Part shown: in pieces, positions 12,258-20,862 of the stretch
Position numbering within the stretch: the stretch's first letter is position 1
How the letters are laid out: every line of letters begins with the position of its first letter
Program-made: the position numbers and the translations under genes
The notes under the pieces: model-generated
The model's database searches: none
Seen by the model: the letters and a program-made list of their open reading frames with translations, nothing else
What the model was told of the DNA's origin: nothing
Assembly (NCBI RefSeq): GCF_002954385.1
Contig: NZ_MQVY01000001.1
Span: forward strand, 38,892-102,891
DNA length: 64,000 nucleotides
DNA from: Tenacibaculum sp. SG-28
GTDB lineage: Bacteria > Bacteroidota > Bacteroidia > Flavobacteriales > Flavobacteriaceae
Direction of reading: 5' to 3'

Positions 12258-13157
12258 ATGAATAAAATCAAATTTATAGTTATACTGTGTGTTTTTGGTA
12301 TTACCAGCGTATTCGCGCAGCAAAATACACAAATAACACAATATATGTATGCCATGCCGGTATTGAATCCTGCATATTCAGGTTCCAATGGAGTTCCGGT
12401 GGTTCGAGTATTAGGAAGAACCCAATGGGTTGATGTTGTTGGCGCTCCGAGAACTGCAGTTCTCAGTTTTGATACTCCTATCGGAAGATCTTTAGGATTG
12501 GGGGTATCGGTACTTCACGATAGGATAGGTCCAGTACGAGAAAATAGAATTACCACTGATTTATCTTATACCGTTTTTACGGGTTCAGAGGGGAGATTAG
12601 CTTTTGGTTTGAAAGCAGGATTAAATACCTTTGATTTAGGAACGTTAACTACCATTGATCCCGATCCAATAAATGTTCCCATTAATAAAACATCTGCTAT
12701 CCTTGGTGCGGGAATTTTTTATTATACCGATAAATTTTATGCAGGCTTTTCTTCACCGAATTTACTAAAACTAAAATATGATGACTTAGATGTAGACGAT
12801 AATATAAATACCGATGATACGGCACCATTTTATATTACTTCAGGATATGTTTTTGAAATATCCGATAATATTAAATTAAAGCCATCAACGATGTTGAAAA
12901 TGGCCTCTGGGTCGCCTATTTCCATTGATTTGTCTACGAATTTATTGCTTAATGATAATTTAGAATTTGGTCTTTCCTACAGAGTAGATGATTCTCTTGC
13001 GGCAATGATGGGAATTCAAGCTACTCAAAAATTTAGAGTTAGTTATGCCTATGAGTATTCGTTATCCGATTTTGGTCGTTTTAATTCTGGTACCCATGAG
13101 CTTTTACTTATATATCAATTTAACAGAAGAGACATGAAAAGTCCTCGATTTTTTTAA
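12258..13157 (+). CDS. PorP/SprF family outer-membrane protein
   Basis: A 299-residue outer-membrane beta-barrel of the PorP/SprF family. In gliding Bacteroidota these proteins support secretion or anchoring of a neighbouring CHU_C-type adhesin (SprF for SprB). An N-terminal signal peptide ends SVFAQQ. The family hallmark NPAYSGSNG follows near residue 35, and alternating beta-strands run to a C-terminal LLIYQFN. I choose ATG 12258; TTG 12249 is in frame but has no advantage. The gene starts 21 bp after the adhesin stop and 11 bp separate it from the next gene, so it is operonic. Partnership with the upstream adhesin is inferred from gene order. Confidence 0.88.
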   Translation: MNKIKFIVILCVFGITSVFAQQNTQITQYMYAMPVLNPAYSGSNGVPVVRVLGRTQWVDVVGAPRTAVLSFDTPIGRSLGLGVSVLHDRIGPVRENRITTDLSYTVFTGSEGRLAFGLKAGLNTFDLGTLTTIDPDPINVPINKTSAILGAGIFYYTDKFYAGFSSPNLLKLKYDDLDVDDNINTDDTAPFYITSGYVFEISDNIKLKPSTMLKMASGSPISIDLSTNLLLNDNLEFGLSYRVDDSLAAMMGIQATQKFRVSYAYEYSLSDFGRFNSGTHELLLIYQFNRRDMKSPRFF

Positions 13158-13168
13158 CCTAAATAGAT

Positions 13169-14920
13169 ATGCAGAAGCCTTATATTTTTACAGTATTTAT
13201 TTTTCTAGCAGCTAGCAATCTTCTTTTTTCACAAGAGGATAAGTGCTCCGTTAAAAATTTAAATCTGAATTCCAAATACCAAGATTTTGATTTGTTTTCC
13301 TATACAGACTCTACAGTCATATTTTCTTCTTCTAGGAAAGAGAGGTCGATTCGTCAGCCTAAATGGAGTGGGAATAACCAACCTTTTTTAGAATTGTATA
13401 CCGCGACGCTAGGAAAAAATGGAGAATTCTATGGCACAAAGAAGTTTTCTAAATCGATTAATACAAAATTCCATGATGCTGATGTAGAATTCACCAATGA
13501 TTTAAATACCATCTATTTTTCTAGAAGTAATTATTTTAAAAAGAAATATGTGAAAGATTCTCTTGGAAGAAATTTAATTCAGTTGTACAAAGCCGTTCGC
13601 GATACCCAGGGAAAATGGGTGGAGCAGGAAATGCCTTTTTCCAACAAAAATTACCAAACTGGGCATCCCGCATTAAATGCAGACGAAACAAAATTATATT
13701 TTGTTTCGGATATGCCGGGCGGATATGGAGAGACTGATATCTATATGGTAACTATTTATCCGGATGGCAGTTATGGAAGCCCCATTAATTTAGGACCTAA
13801 AGTAAACACCAAAGGAAAAGAAGTTTTTCCTACAGTTTGGAAAAATAACGAATTGTATTTTTCAAGTGATGGTTATGTTTCTGGCCAGGGAGGCTTGGAT
13901 ATTTTTTCGGTTTCTTTAAACGAGGATGGCCTTCCTACTGCAGAAGCAAAAAATTTGCCTCGACCATTAAACAGTTACAGTGATGACTTTTCCATCTCTT
14001 TCCGAGATACCAAAAATAGTGGGTACTTCTCTTCTAATAGACCTGGGGGTAAAGGAGATGATGATATATATTCTTTTGAATGCAGTTGTATGCAATACAT
14101 CAAAGGGATTACCTATAAAGAACCTAAACGATTAGATTCGATTCAGGCGATGGAGTATTATTTTCATGATGAAATGAAAAGAATACGTGATTCTATTCAG
14201 GGCGTCTCTACAAAAAGTTCTATTGCTATAGCGAATAATACGATCACAGAATCGAACACTAAATCTTTCATTGATAGTATATTACAGACAAAAACAGCCG
14301 GGAAAACTATATTACCGAATGTAAAAGTGAATTTATATCAAGAAAATACGGGTAAAGTAGATAGTGTTTTTAGTAATGCCAAAGGAGAGTTTTTGTTCAG
14401 CGTAAACTGTTTTGAAAAACTCGATCTCATTGCAGAAAAACCCCAATTTTCAAAAGATAGTATCCAAATTAGTTCTACCGAGCAAAATGCAGATACAATT
14501 TATGTAGCACTTACTCTTAAAGAGAAAGATATCTTAATTGAAAATAACGAACATGTCTTAAATATTGCACCCTTTTACTATGATTTTGACAGGGCGGATA
14601 TCTCTACCCAATCGGTACTTAATATCTTAACCATTGTGGATATAATGCGAAAATATCCTAGTTTACACATTGAAATTAATTCGCATACAGATAGCCGAGG
14701 AAGTGATTCGTACAATATGGAATTGTCACAGAAGCGTTCTGCTGTAATGAAACAATGGATTCTCGCTAGAGGAATAAAAGAAGATAGAATTTCGACCAAT
14801 GGATATGGGGAGTCAAGACTTACGAATAAATGTTCGGATGGAGTACCTTGTTCGGAAGACGAACATGCCATGAATCGCAGAAGTGAATTTATAATTACAA
14901 AATACACGCCACAGAAGTAA
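13169..14920 (+). CDS. OmpA family protein with PD40 repeats
   Basis: A 583-residue secreted or periplasmic protein. A signal peptide (ending LLFSQ) is followed by PD40/WD40-like propeller strands (about residues 30-310, with motifs such as LYFVSDMPGGYGETDIYMV and YFSSNRPGGKGDDDIY). Next come a variable linker, a carboxypeptidase-regulatory-like fold (about 380-445), and an OmpA domain (about 462-583). The OmpA domain has FDRADIS, NSHTDSRGSDSYN and LSQKRS, the Asp and Arg positions that bind peptidoglycan. It lacks the TPR region of PorE. It is third in the adhesin operon and probably tethers the surface complex to the cell wall. Confidence 0.87.
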   Translation: MQKPYIFTVFIFLAASNLLFSQEDKCSVKNLNLNSKYQDFDLFSYTDSTVIFSSSRKERSIRQPKWSGNNQPFLELYTATLGKNGEFYGTKKFSKSINTKFHDADVEFTNDLNTIYFSRSNYFKKKYVKDSLGRNLIQLYKAVRDTQGKWVEQEMPFSNKNYQTGHPALNADETKLYFVSDMPGGYGETDIYMVTIYPDGSYGSPINLGPKVNTKGKEVFPTVWKNNELYFSSDGYVSGQGGLDIFSVSLNEDGLPTAEAKNLPRPLNSYSDDFSISFRDTKNSGYFSSNRPGGKGDDDIYSFECSCMQYIKGITYKEPKRLDSIQAMEYYFHDEMKRIRDSIQGVSTKSSIAIANNTITESNTKSFIDSILQTKTAGKTILPNVKVNLYQENTGKVDSVFSNAKGEFLFSVNCFEKLDLIAEKPQFSKDSIQISSTEQNADTIYVALTLKEKDILIENNEHVLNIAPFYYDFDRADISTQSVLNILTIVDIMRKYPSLHIEINSHTDSRGSDSYNMELSQKRSAVMKQWILARGIKEDRISTNGYGESRLTNKCSDGVPCSEDEHAMNRRSEFIITKYTPQK

Positions 14921-14975
14921 GAATAATATTTTTATTTGGTGTTCAGGGGTAACAAATGATAACTATTAATTTACG

Positions 14976-15003
14976 TTGGTTAGGCGTAAAAAGGTTAATT
15001 TTG
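14976..15003 (+). promoter_or_regulatory. Candidate Bacteroidota promoter in the operon 3' region
   Basis: TTG at 14976-14978, 17-bp spacer, TAATTTTG at 14996-15003, matching the TAnnTTTG element with its upstream TTG. The only thing downstream is the terminator at 15051-15080, so it may drive a short RNA of about 70 nt. A chance match in A+T-rich DNA is possible. Confidence 0.35.
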
Positions 15004-15050
15004 CCTCGTATTAGGGAGATACAATATAAAAACTTTGAATTAGTTAGAAC

Positions 15051-15080
15051 AAAACACCATGGTTTGCCCATGGTGTTTTT
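15051..15080 (+). terminator. Intrinsic terminator of the adhesin operon
   Basis: A perfect 12-bp stem, AAAACACCATGG (15051-15062) and CCATGGTGTTTT (15068-15079), with loop TTTGC and a T-run. It lies 130 bp after the OmpA-gene stop and just before the convergent PhoX gene. Confidence 0.8.
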
Positions 15081-15133
15081 TATTGTATTTGCTAAGATTT
15101 ATAAAAATGATAGCAAGGGGTTCTACACTATTT

Positions 15134-16816
15134 TTATACATTAGCCTCTAACAATTGTAAATTATTCATTTTTTCAATTAGGGCACCTGTAATCGCTACT
15201 ACGGTAGGTTTGGGTATCTCATCGTCATCAAAAGGGAATTTACTTGTCGGATTTAGAATATCTTTTGTTTGCTCGCCAGGGTGTTGTACACTTAAAAATA
15301 ATGTTTTTCCATCTGGGGAGAACCAAGGCCCTGTAAGTTCTGCGTCTGTTGGAGCAGAAGCCACACGAATAACTCTACCTTCGTCTTTGCCATACCTGGG
15401 AATTACGAATAAACTATTGTTTTTAAAGGGCATGTATGGCCTGTCTATTCTATTCATAGAACTTCCAGATATATCTGATGTAAACCATAAATTACCAGCC
15501 ATATCAAAAGCCATATTATCCGGACACGAAAAACCATTTTCTTCCCCTCCAGCAATATAGGTAGAAGCTTTAAAAGTTAAAGCATCAAACGCACCTCTGT
15601 GTTCTTCAATTTTTAGAATAGACCCATGATAATCATTTTTTCTTTTATTGTTGGTTAAGGTGATTAGAATATTTCCGGTAATCGGATCAATTTCAATATC
15701 TTCCGGTCTATTAAGCGGGGTAGCACCCAATATTTTAGCAGCTTCTCTAGCTCGGATTAAAACTTCTGTTTGATTTTTAAACCTCTTCTGTAAGCTTGGT
15801 TGTGTTTCCCAATCTAAGGCTAGCCATTTTCCGTTTAAGGTATCTGCAACATATAAAGTTCCCTCTTTTAACGATCTTGGTTTCGAGGACACAAATTTAT
15901 AAAGATGCTCATCGTTAGCATCATCCCCTGTGTACGCTACAACATGCTTATTAGGTAATTCGTATAGCGTACAACATTCATGCGCAAATCGTCCAAGCGC
16001 AATGTGCTTTTGCGCGGTTCCATCTTTTGGGTCGATTTCAACGACCCATCCATAATGTTCCGGGGGATAGTTATAAAATTTTTCCCATCCATAAGAGCTG
16101 GCTCTGTGCGAAGGATTATTATTGGCATCGTATACGGTTTCCCCAAAACAATCATCGTAATTTTCTTCACAAGTTATAAAAGTTCGCCAAGGCGTTAAAC
16201 CACCGGAACAATTACTATTAGTTCCAATTACTGTGTTCTTACCCATAATAGCTTCGTCCCAGTTTAATGCTATTGGTGTTGAACCATTTATTCTTCTATT
16301 ATGCGGATCATTTTCTACAATAGTCCAAGTGCCATTTGTCTCTTTAATTCGAACAATACTACCACCAACATTATACATTTCTTTGGTTACTTGTTCTTTA
16401 GTTCTGTGTGCCTCCGGATTCGTAAATTCTCGGTGGTTAAATCCAGATACAAACAATGGGTTTACCGATTCGTGATTCACCCATAGCAAACCATCTTTAG
16501 GATTCGTATCGTCAAGAGGAATAAAGCAGGTGAAATCATTATTAAAACCAAAGGTGTCTTTATCGTTAATTTTATCTCCCCATTTAAGTACTGTATGATA
16601 GTGTAAACCTTCTGTAAGTACTAAATCATCCCTGTCGGTAGGCGCAAGGTGTTTTAAAGCAATGGTTTTAAGTTTTTCTAGTGTCCTCTTGGATATTGTT
16701 CCCTTTTCAAAAGGACTAGTTGTGCTACTACAATTCACCAAAAACGGAGGAACGAATACTGCTCCTATGCTCGCTTTTCCTAAAAATGAAATAAATTTTC
16801 TTCTGTTATACGTCAT
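15134..16816 (-). CDS. PhoX family phosphatase (DUF839)
   Basis: A 560-residue exported protein of the PhoX/DUF839 family, Ca- and Fe-dependent alkaline phosphatases that release phosphate from organic esters. The N-terminus (YNRRKFISFLGKASIGAVFV, then LVNC) has a Tat-like twin arginine and a possible lipobox Cys. Family features seen are WGDKI, NHESVNP, EDIEIDPITGNILITLTNN, FSCPDNMAFD, and LTGPWFSPDGKTLFLSVQHP near the end. I did not verify the full metal-ligand set, so true alkaline phosphatase activity is probable but not shown. It is a single gene on the minus strand, convergent with the adhesin operon, about 1.3 kb from a second exported phosphatase (e(P4)). Confidence 0.85.
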   Translation of the reverse strand: MTYNRRKFISFLGKASIGAVFVPPFLVNCSSTTSPFEKGTISKRTLEKLKTIALKHLAPTDRDDLVLTEGLHYHTVLKWGDKINDKDTFGFNNDFTCFIPLDDTNPKDGLLWVNHESVNPLFVSGFNHREFTNPEAHRTKEQVTKEMYNVGGSIVRIKETNGTWTIVENDPHNRRINGSTPIALNWDEAIMGKNTVIGTNSNCSGGLTPWRTFITCEENYDDCFGETVYDANNNPSHRASSYGWEKFYNYPPEHYGWVVEIDPKDGTAQKHIALGRFAHECCTLYELPNKHVVAYTGDDANDEHLYKFVSSKPRSLKEGTLYVADTLNGKWLALDWETQPSLQKRFKNQTEVLIRAREAAKILGATPLNRPEDIEIDPITGNILITLTNNKRKNDYHGSILKIEEHRGAFDALTFKASTYIAGGEENGFSCPDNMAFDMAGNLWFTSDISGSSMNRIDRPYMPFKNNSLFVIPRYGKDEGRVIRVASAPTDAELTGPWFSPDGKTLFLSVQHPGEQTKDILNPTSKFPFDDDEIPKPTVVAITGALIEKMNNLQLLEANV

Positions 16817-17107
16817 TTGAACTTTTTAATAAATATTTTGAAATATCATAGAATTTATATGGGTTTCTTTGACCTAAGCAATTTGTAATATAATCCTATA
16901 CCCATAGGATAAGGTTTGAAAAATAGCTATTTAATTTTAAAAATAATATTTCGTGAATGTTAAATTATTTTAAAATCCGCACCAGTAATCCTTGAATTGT
17001 ATTGTCGTGCATGTTTAAAATAATAAAACCTGTAATTTTAAGGTAAGTAATTAGTATACAGAGCTAACATCAAATAACGTATGATTTAAATATTACTGGG
17101 TAAATTA
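16817..17107. other. Intergenic region upstream of the PhoX gene
   Basis: No gene is visible. A 7-bp perfect inverted repeat ATCCTAT-ACCC-ATAGGAT lies at about 16892-16909, some 80 bp upstream of the PhoX-family start, and could be an operator or a chance hairpin. I find no good TAnnTTTG promoter on the minus strand here. Confidence 0.35.
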
Positions 17108-17863
17108 TCAGGGCTCTAAAACCCATTTTTTTGCTGCTTCAAATTCAGAAAAATCGAAAGCTTTTATCGAAACGCCAGGAAGTAAAAGGTCAGTAGTTTT
17201 GGCAAGCGTATCCATATATGCTACTTCGGAGACAATGGCATATTTGTGAAGTCTACCAAATATTTTTAAATCTACTTTTAAACCTTCTATGAGAGTTTTG
17301 AAATTTTCAATCGATGGGATTTCTAGAAATTTTATAACTAAATTGATTTTACTTCCCTTCTCTAAGTTTTCTAAAATTGAGGATAAGGCTGTCATTGCAG
17401 CATGATCTATTTTTTCATTATTTAGTTCTATCAAATAACACCGTGTGCCAAGCTTATCTATTGTTATACCCGTTAAGTAATCTTCTGGTAAGTATTCTTT
17501 GTTTTCTTTTTTTTCTAACCATGCAATCGCCGCTTCTTTGTCACTTTTAGGGAATGACTTAACTTCAAAAGAAGGAGTAAAAAAGTTAGCTATAGGAATG
17601 AGTTCCTTTAAACGTTTTTCGTCAGCGAGAATCGCATACTTTCGAATAATACCAAAACCCTTAAACTTGAGTTTAAAAAAACCACTAAGAGTAACAAGGT
17701 TACTAAAGGTAGGGAAGCTATCAAAAATGGCCAGTAAATTTATTTTCTCTCCTCTATCGTGAAATTCCTGAAAGGTACATGCCATTATATCAAAATCTTC
17801 TTCGGTTATTTCTTTGTGAATATTAAATTCGTAGGTACGGTCTGCAATTCTATATAATCTCAT
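17108..17863 (-). CDS. Tandem SpoIIAA-like (STAS/SEC14-type) protein
   Basis: A 251-residue cytoplasmic protein made of two homologous halves (about 1-118 and 122-251). Each half has the SpoIIAA-like pattern: a short beta-strand pair, a helix, INLLAIF or INLVIKF, then a helix and the strand KYAILAD or KYAIVSE, ending in F-x-x-x-x-x-EAAIAWL or EAAKKWV. The family (PF11964-like) is often tied to membrane or lipid-stress contexts, but its role is poorly known. There is no signal peptide. It appears to be a single-gene unit. The duplication is evident by eye; the family name is an inference from pattern. Confidence 0.65.
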   Translation of the reverse strand: MRLYRIADRTYEFNIHKEITEEDFDIMACTFQEFHDRGEKINLLAIFDSFPTFSNLVTLSGFFKLKFKGFGIIRKYAILADEKRLKELIPIANFFTPSFEVKSFPKSDKEAAIAWLEKKENKEYLPEDYLTGITIDKLGTRCYLIELNNEKIDHAAMTALSSILENLEKGSKINLVIKFLEIPSIENFKTLIEGLKVDLKIFGRLHKYAIVSEVAYMDTLAKTTDLLLPGVSIKAFDFSEFEAAKKWVLEP

Positions 17864-18128
17864 AGGTATGGATTTTAGGATACTTTTTCACTTTTTAGTA
17901 CAATAATTTGGAGAAAAAACAAGTTGACACGCAGTTCCCAAAAGGTAAAGCTTTTGCTTGAAATTCTTAATCTTTACGATTCTTTACAGCCGGTAATAAT
18001 AACAACTTTTGAGAAACATTTATGGGTTTTTTAAAGATACAAAAAAATTAACGTAGTAGAATTACAGAGCCAATATTTTACGATGTAAATATCTCTTTTT
18101 ATCATATAAAAAAGACAGTTTTACACTA

Positions 18129-18951
18129 TTAGAAGTCATTAAGCTTAGATTTACGAATGGAATCTTTTTGGGAATCGCTCCAACTTTTTTTGTTTTCATA
18201 GATGCCTTTGGATTCCCAGTCTCCATACATTGGATTTGGAAAAACAATAAATTTAGTGCCAAAATCATTGCGTAAACTGTCCACTATTTTATTTCTTTGC
18301 ATGGTGCTTTTAAGGTCAAATTGCGCTGAGAAATCAGATAAGTTATCCCCTAAAAACAATGCTACTTTGTAATTTTTTAAAACTTCATCCCTTCTTTTTT
18401 GTTTGGCGCTAGTTTCTTTTTTTAAAAAACATGTTTTGCATCACAATTTGGAAGTTGCCATTTTTTAAGATTGTTTATTGTTTCTTGAAGTTGTTCATTC
18501 GATCGATTGGAAATATAAAATACAGAAAAACCTAAAGAATCTGCTAGGGTAAAGAATTCTACTGCGCCAGGAAGTGCTTTTGCTTTTTCCAATTTCCCCC
18601 ATGTGATCCAATCTTTACTATTAAAATCAACATCTTTTTTTATTTGCATAGCACTGTAAGGACTATTATCTAGAACGGTTTCGTCGATATCGGTTATTAC
18701 AGCATATTTAAACCCTTTTTCAAGTTTCATTTCTTTTAACTTTAAAGCGGCAATATTAAAAGCTTGATGCACAATGCTTTATATTCTGCAGCATTTTGTT
18801 GCCATAAAACTGCTAGCGAAGTATGCTCTTTTATCTTTTGAATGTCTGCTATCTCTTTTTTTTCATTTACCGTTGGTTTTGTTTTCGAACAACCATTTAA
18901 TAGTAATATAACCACTATTAAAAGTTTAGTAATAGTATCTTTTGCGTTCAT
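18129..18951 (-). pseudogene. 5'-nucleotidase, lipoprotein e(P4) family (class C acid phosphatase), two frameshifts
   Basis: Three reading-frame pieces (18742-18951, 18422-18772, 18129-18359 extended upstream) join into one 274-residue protein if one base is added at each break. This is the usual length of lipoprotein e(P4) acid phosphatases, which dephosphorylate nucleotides outside the inner membrane. Visible are a lipobox (LLLNGC), WQQNAAEYKAL, the HAD motif DIDETVLDNS, the motif WITWGKLEKAKALPGA, SNRSNE, and GDNLSDF. Break 1 is near 18775 (AAEYKAL to HQAFNIA). Break 2 is at the run 18417-18429, where a seventh T on the coding strand gives HVFLKKETSAKQ. The active-site motifs are intact, so sequence error is as likely as true decay. 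Confidence 0.8.
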
Positions 18952-19026
18952 TGATTTTCATTTTTAACAATCTCACTTACTGTAAATATAGATATTTTAA
19001 ATTTTTAAAATTACTTTTTACTTTCC

Positions 19027-19461
19027 TTAGAAATAGCCTATATCCCTTGTAAGTGCTATTTTACTTTTTACAAAATTTCCTGTACCAAAAGCTATTGGGT
19101 TTCCTTCCTCATTGTACAAAATCGATTCTGCGATAAAGAGATTTTTCGATTGGTGCTTTAATTTGCCGGTTGCCCTAAGTTTTCCTTGGTTTTCTGGTTT
19201 TGTTAAATTTACGTGAAACGATGTAGTAAGAACAAATACATCTTCCACGATAGAGTTAACTGCGAAAAAAGCGGCGTCATCTAACAATTTAAAGTATACG
19301 CTGCCATGAATAGCTCCGAGTGAATGAAAGTACTTTTCAGAAATAGTTAATCCTATTTCGGCACTTTCTTTTGCGATTTTGCATGTTGTGGTATTGTAGA
19401 GCATGGCGTTTACGTTTGCTCTAAGGTACATATTTTCTAGTTTTTCAAAATGTGATGCCAT
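19027..19461 (-). CDS. PaaI-like hotdog-fold thioesterase
   Basis: A 144-residue hotdog-fold protein of the PaaI/YiiD thioesterase group, which cleaves acyl-CoA thioesters in the cytoplasm. The central helix GAIHGSVYFKLLDDAAFFAV carries the HG and the acidic residue (LDD) expected of the active site. The strands FVLTTSFHVNLTKP and LRATGKLKHQSKNLFIAES complete the fold. The natural acyl substrate cannot be told from sequence. It stands alone on the minus strand, with a long upstream gap that contains an orphan plus-strand terminator. Confidence 0.75.
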   Translation of the reverse strand: MASHFEKLENMYLRANVNAMLYNTTTCKIAKESAEIGLTISEKYFHSLGAIHGSVYFKLLDDAAFFAVNSIVEDVFVLTTSFHVNLTKPENQGKLRATGKLKHQSKNLFIAESILYNEEGNPIAFGTGNFVKSKIALTRDIGYF

Positions 19462-19667
19462 GTGGTAATGATTGTGATATTCTGTGCTAAAAAGTCTACT
19501 ATTATAAAATGAGATTTTGTATTAAAATTGTGTCGGCTTCATAAAACGAAATGAAATTATTTTAAATAATTAGTAATCAAGTAGTTGTTTTTTATGATTA
19601 TCAAGTAAATTTTTAATATTTAACATTTTTATAAGAGCATTACTAATTTTTATTTTCGAAAATTAAT

Positions 19668-19675
19668 TAATTTTG
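19668..19675 (+). promoter_or_regulatory. Candidate TAnnTTTG promoter element
   Basis: TAATTTTG followed by a purine-rich start region. There is no clear TTG about 20 bp upstream. It is about 45 bp before a strong plus-strand terminator. Confidence 0.35.
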
Positions 19676-19681
19676 CAATAG

Positions 19682-19746
19682 GATTTTAAATTATTGCGTA
19701 TTAGTTTGAGTCCTTTTATGAACCCGTTATTTTTAACGGGTTTTTT
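19682..19746 (+). ncRNA. Candidate small RNA of about 65 nt
   Basis: Inferred from a TAnnTTTG box at 19668-19675 and a strong Rho-independent terminator at 19721-19746, with no open frame between. Both flanking genes are on the minus strand, and no plus-strand gene occurs for at least 3 kb upstream, so the terminator has no other obvious client. The 5' end is estimated 6-7 nt after the box. Family and target are unknown. Confidence 0.35.
19721..19746 (+). terminator. Intrinsic terminator without an obvious gene
   Basis: AACCCGTTA (19721-19729), four-T loop, TAACGGGTT (19734-19742), then T-run to 19746. The upstream side has no A-run, so it works on the plus strand only. Confidence 0.7.
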
Positions 19747-19771
19747 CGTCTGAAAACTCTGGTTATTATCT

Positions 19772-20721
19772 TCATCGTATACACTGCATTGGGTCTGGAA
19801 ATTTATAGCTATATTCTAAATATTGTTTACTTTTTTCATTACATACCTTTTTATAAGCTGTTGTTGCTGTATTTTTAAATTCTGGAGGAGTAAGGCCCAA
19901 GTTTTTGCTAGCCAAGCGGTAAAATTTTTCCCGTAAGGGATGTTTGTCTGCACAGCCATTTATGATTTCTCCCCAAATATTTTTATGAAGTATCGCTTGA
20001 ATTAATCCAATGCAGTCGTCTCTGTGAATAAGGTTAACAGGAGCCATTGCATTGTCTAGGTTTTTTTATTTGCCAAAAATCGACCTGGTTGCCGATCATT
20101 TCCAATAAGGCCTGCAAAACGTACTATTGTTAGTCGTTCGCTAAAGGCTTTAGAGAGGATATTTTCTACTGCAAGAATAGCTTTTCCAGACTGTTTTTTA
20201 GGAGTACAAATCAAGTTCTCATCTACCCAAGAGTTTGTGTTGGGATATACGGAGGTAGAACTAATGAAAATTACCTTCTGCGTATTGTTTATAAATGGCA
20301 AAACACTCTCAATTTGCCTCTGGTATAGCGCTACTATATTCTCAGATCTCTTTGGAGGAAAGCTAATAATTATACTTTCACTGTCTTTTAAAAATAAGGC
20401 TAAAGAATCGTTTAAATCTTCATTTCCTAAGGCAAATGTAAAAGGTATTATTCCGTTATTTTTAAATAGAATTTCTTTGGATTTTGATGTAGAAGAGCCT
20501 TTAACTTTATATCCCGCACTGACCAGAGATTTCGCAAGTGGAAAACCAAGCCATCCACAGCCTAATATGCTTATTTGTTTATTTCCCAATTTACCATTTT
20601 TTATGTCGCTGTTAACTGTTAGTAGAAACAGCCTGTCTATTTTCTTTATTATACGTGGTATTATCAAAGATACGTTAGGATTTATTAAATCAAACAGATG
20701 GTTGGTCTTTTTTTGTGACAA
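19772..20721 (-). CDS. NAD-dependent epimerase/dehydratase family protein (YeeZ-like), one frameshift
   Basis: An SDR-superfamily protein of up to 316 residues. The Rossmann motif ISILGCGWLGFPLAKSL binds NAD(P). FISSTSVYPNTNSWVDE carries the Ser and Tyr of the extended-SDR active site, and IVRFAGLIGNDRQPGRFLA is typical of YeeZ-like members. The frame stops at 20056 and resumes at 20047. One more base in the T(7) run at 20061-20067 restores GRFLANKKNLDNAMAPVNLIH. The residues before NKQISILG (starting MSQKKTN) do not look like SDR sequence, so the true start may be about 40 codons downstream, for example at a TTG. The substrate is unknown. Confidence 0.75.
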
Positions 20722-20779
20722 TCGATCTCTGTAAGTTAATCTACTTTAGTAAATTAAGAAACTGTTAACATGACTTACT

Positions 20780-20787
20780 TATCTTTG
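20780..20787 (+). promoter_or_regulatory. Candidate promoter of cobU-cobT
   Basis: TATCTTTG matches TAnnTTTG, 75 bp before the cobU start. The leader is too short to hold a cobalamin riboswitch. Confidence 0.45.
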
Positions 20788-20862
20788 GACATATGAATTT
20801 TAGTAACACCTCAAACATTTTCACTGAAATTCTATTATTTTTACCACTTTAAAAAACTAAAC

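Larger units (their letters stand above)
19462..19771. other. Intergenic region holding a candidate small RNA
   Basis: No protein gene is visible in this roughly 310-bp gap between two minus-strand genes. It contains a plus-strand TAATTTTG box (19668-19675) and a plus-strand terminator (19721-19746), described separately. The rest is A+T-rich and unremarkable. Confidence 0.5.

Noticed and set aside
14956-15144. 62-codon plus-strand open frame after the OmpA gene
   Set aside because: It spans the perfect 12-bp terminator and ends in the convergent PhoX gene; no protein-like features.
20735-20862. Cobalamin riboswitch upstream of cobU
   Set aside because: The transcript leader would be about 70 nt, far too short for the aptamer, and I see no B12-box-like sequence.
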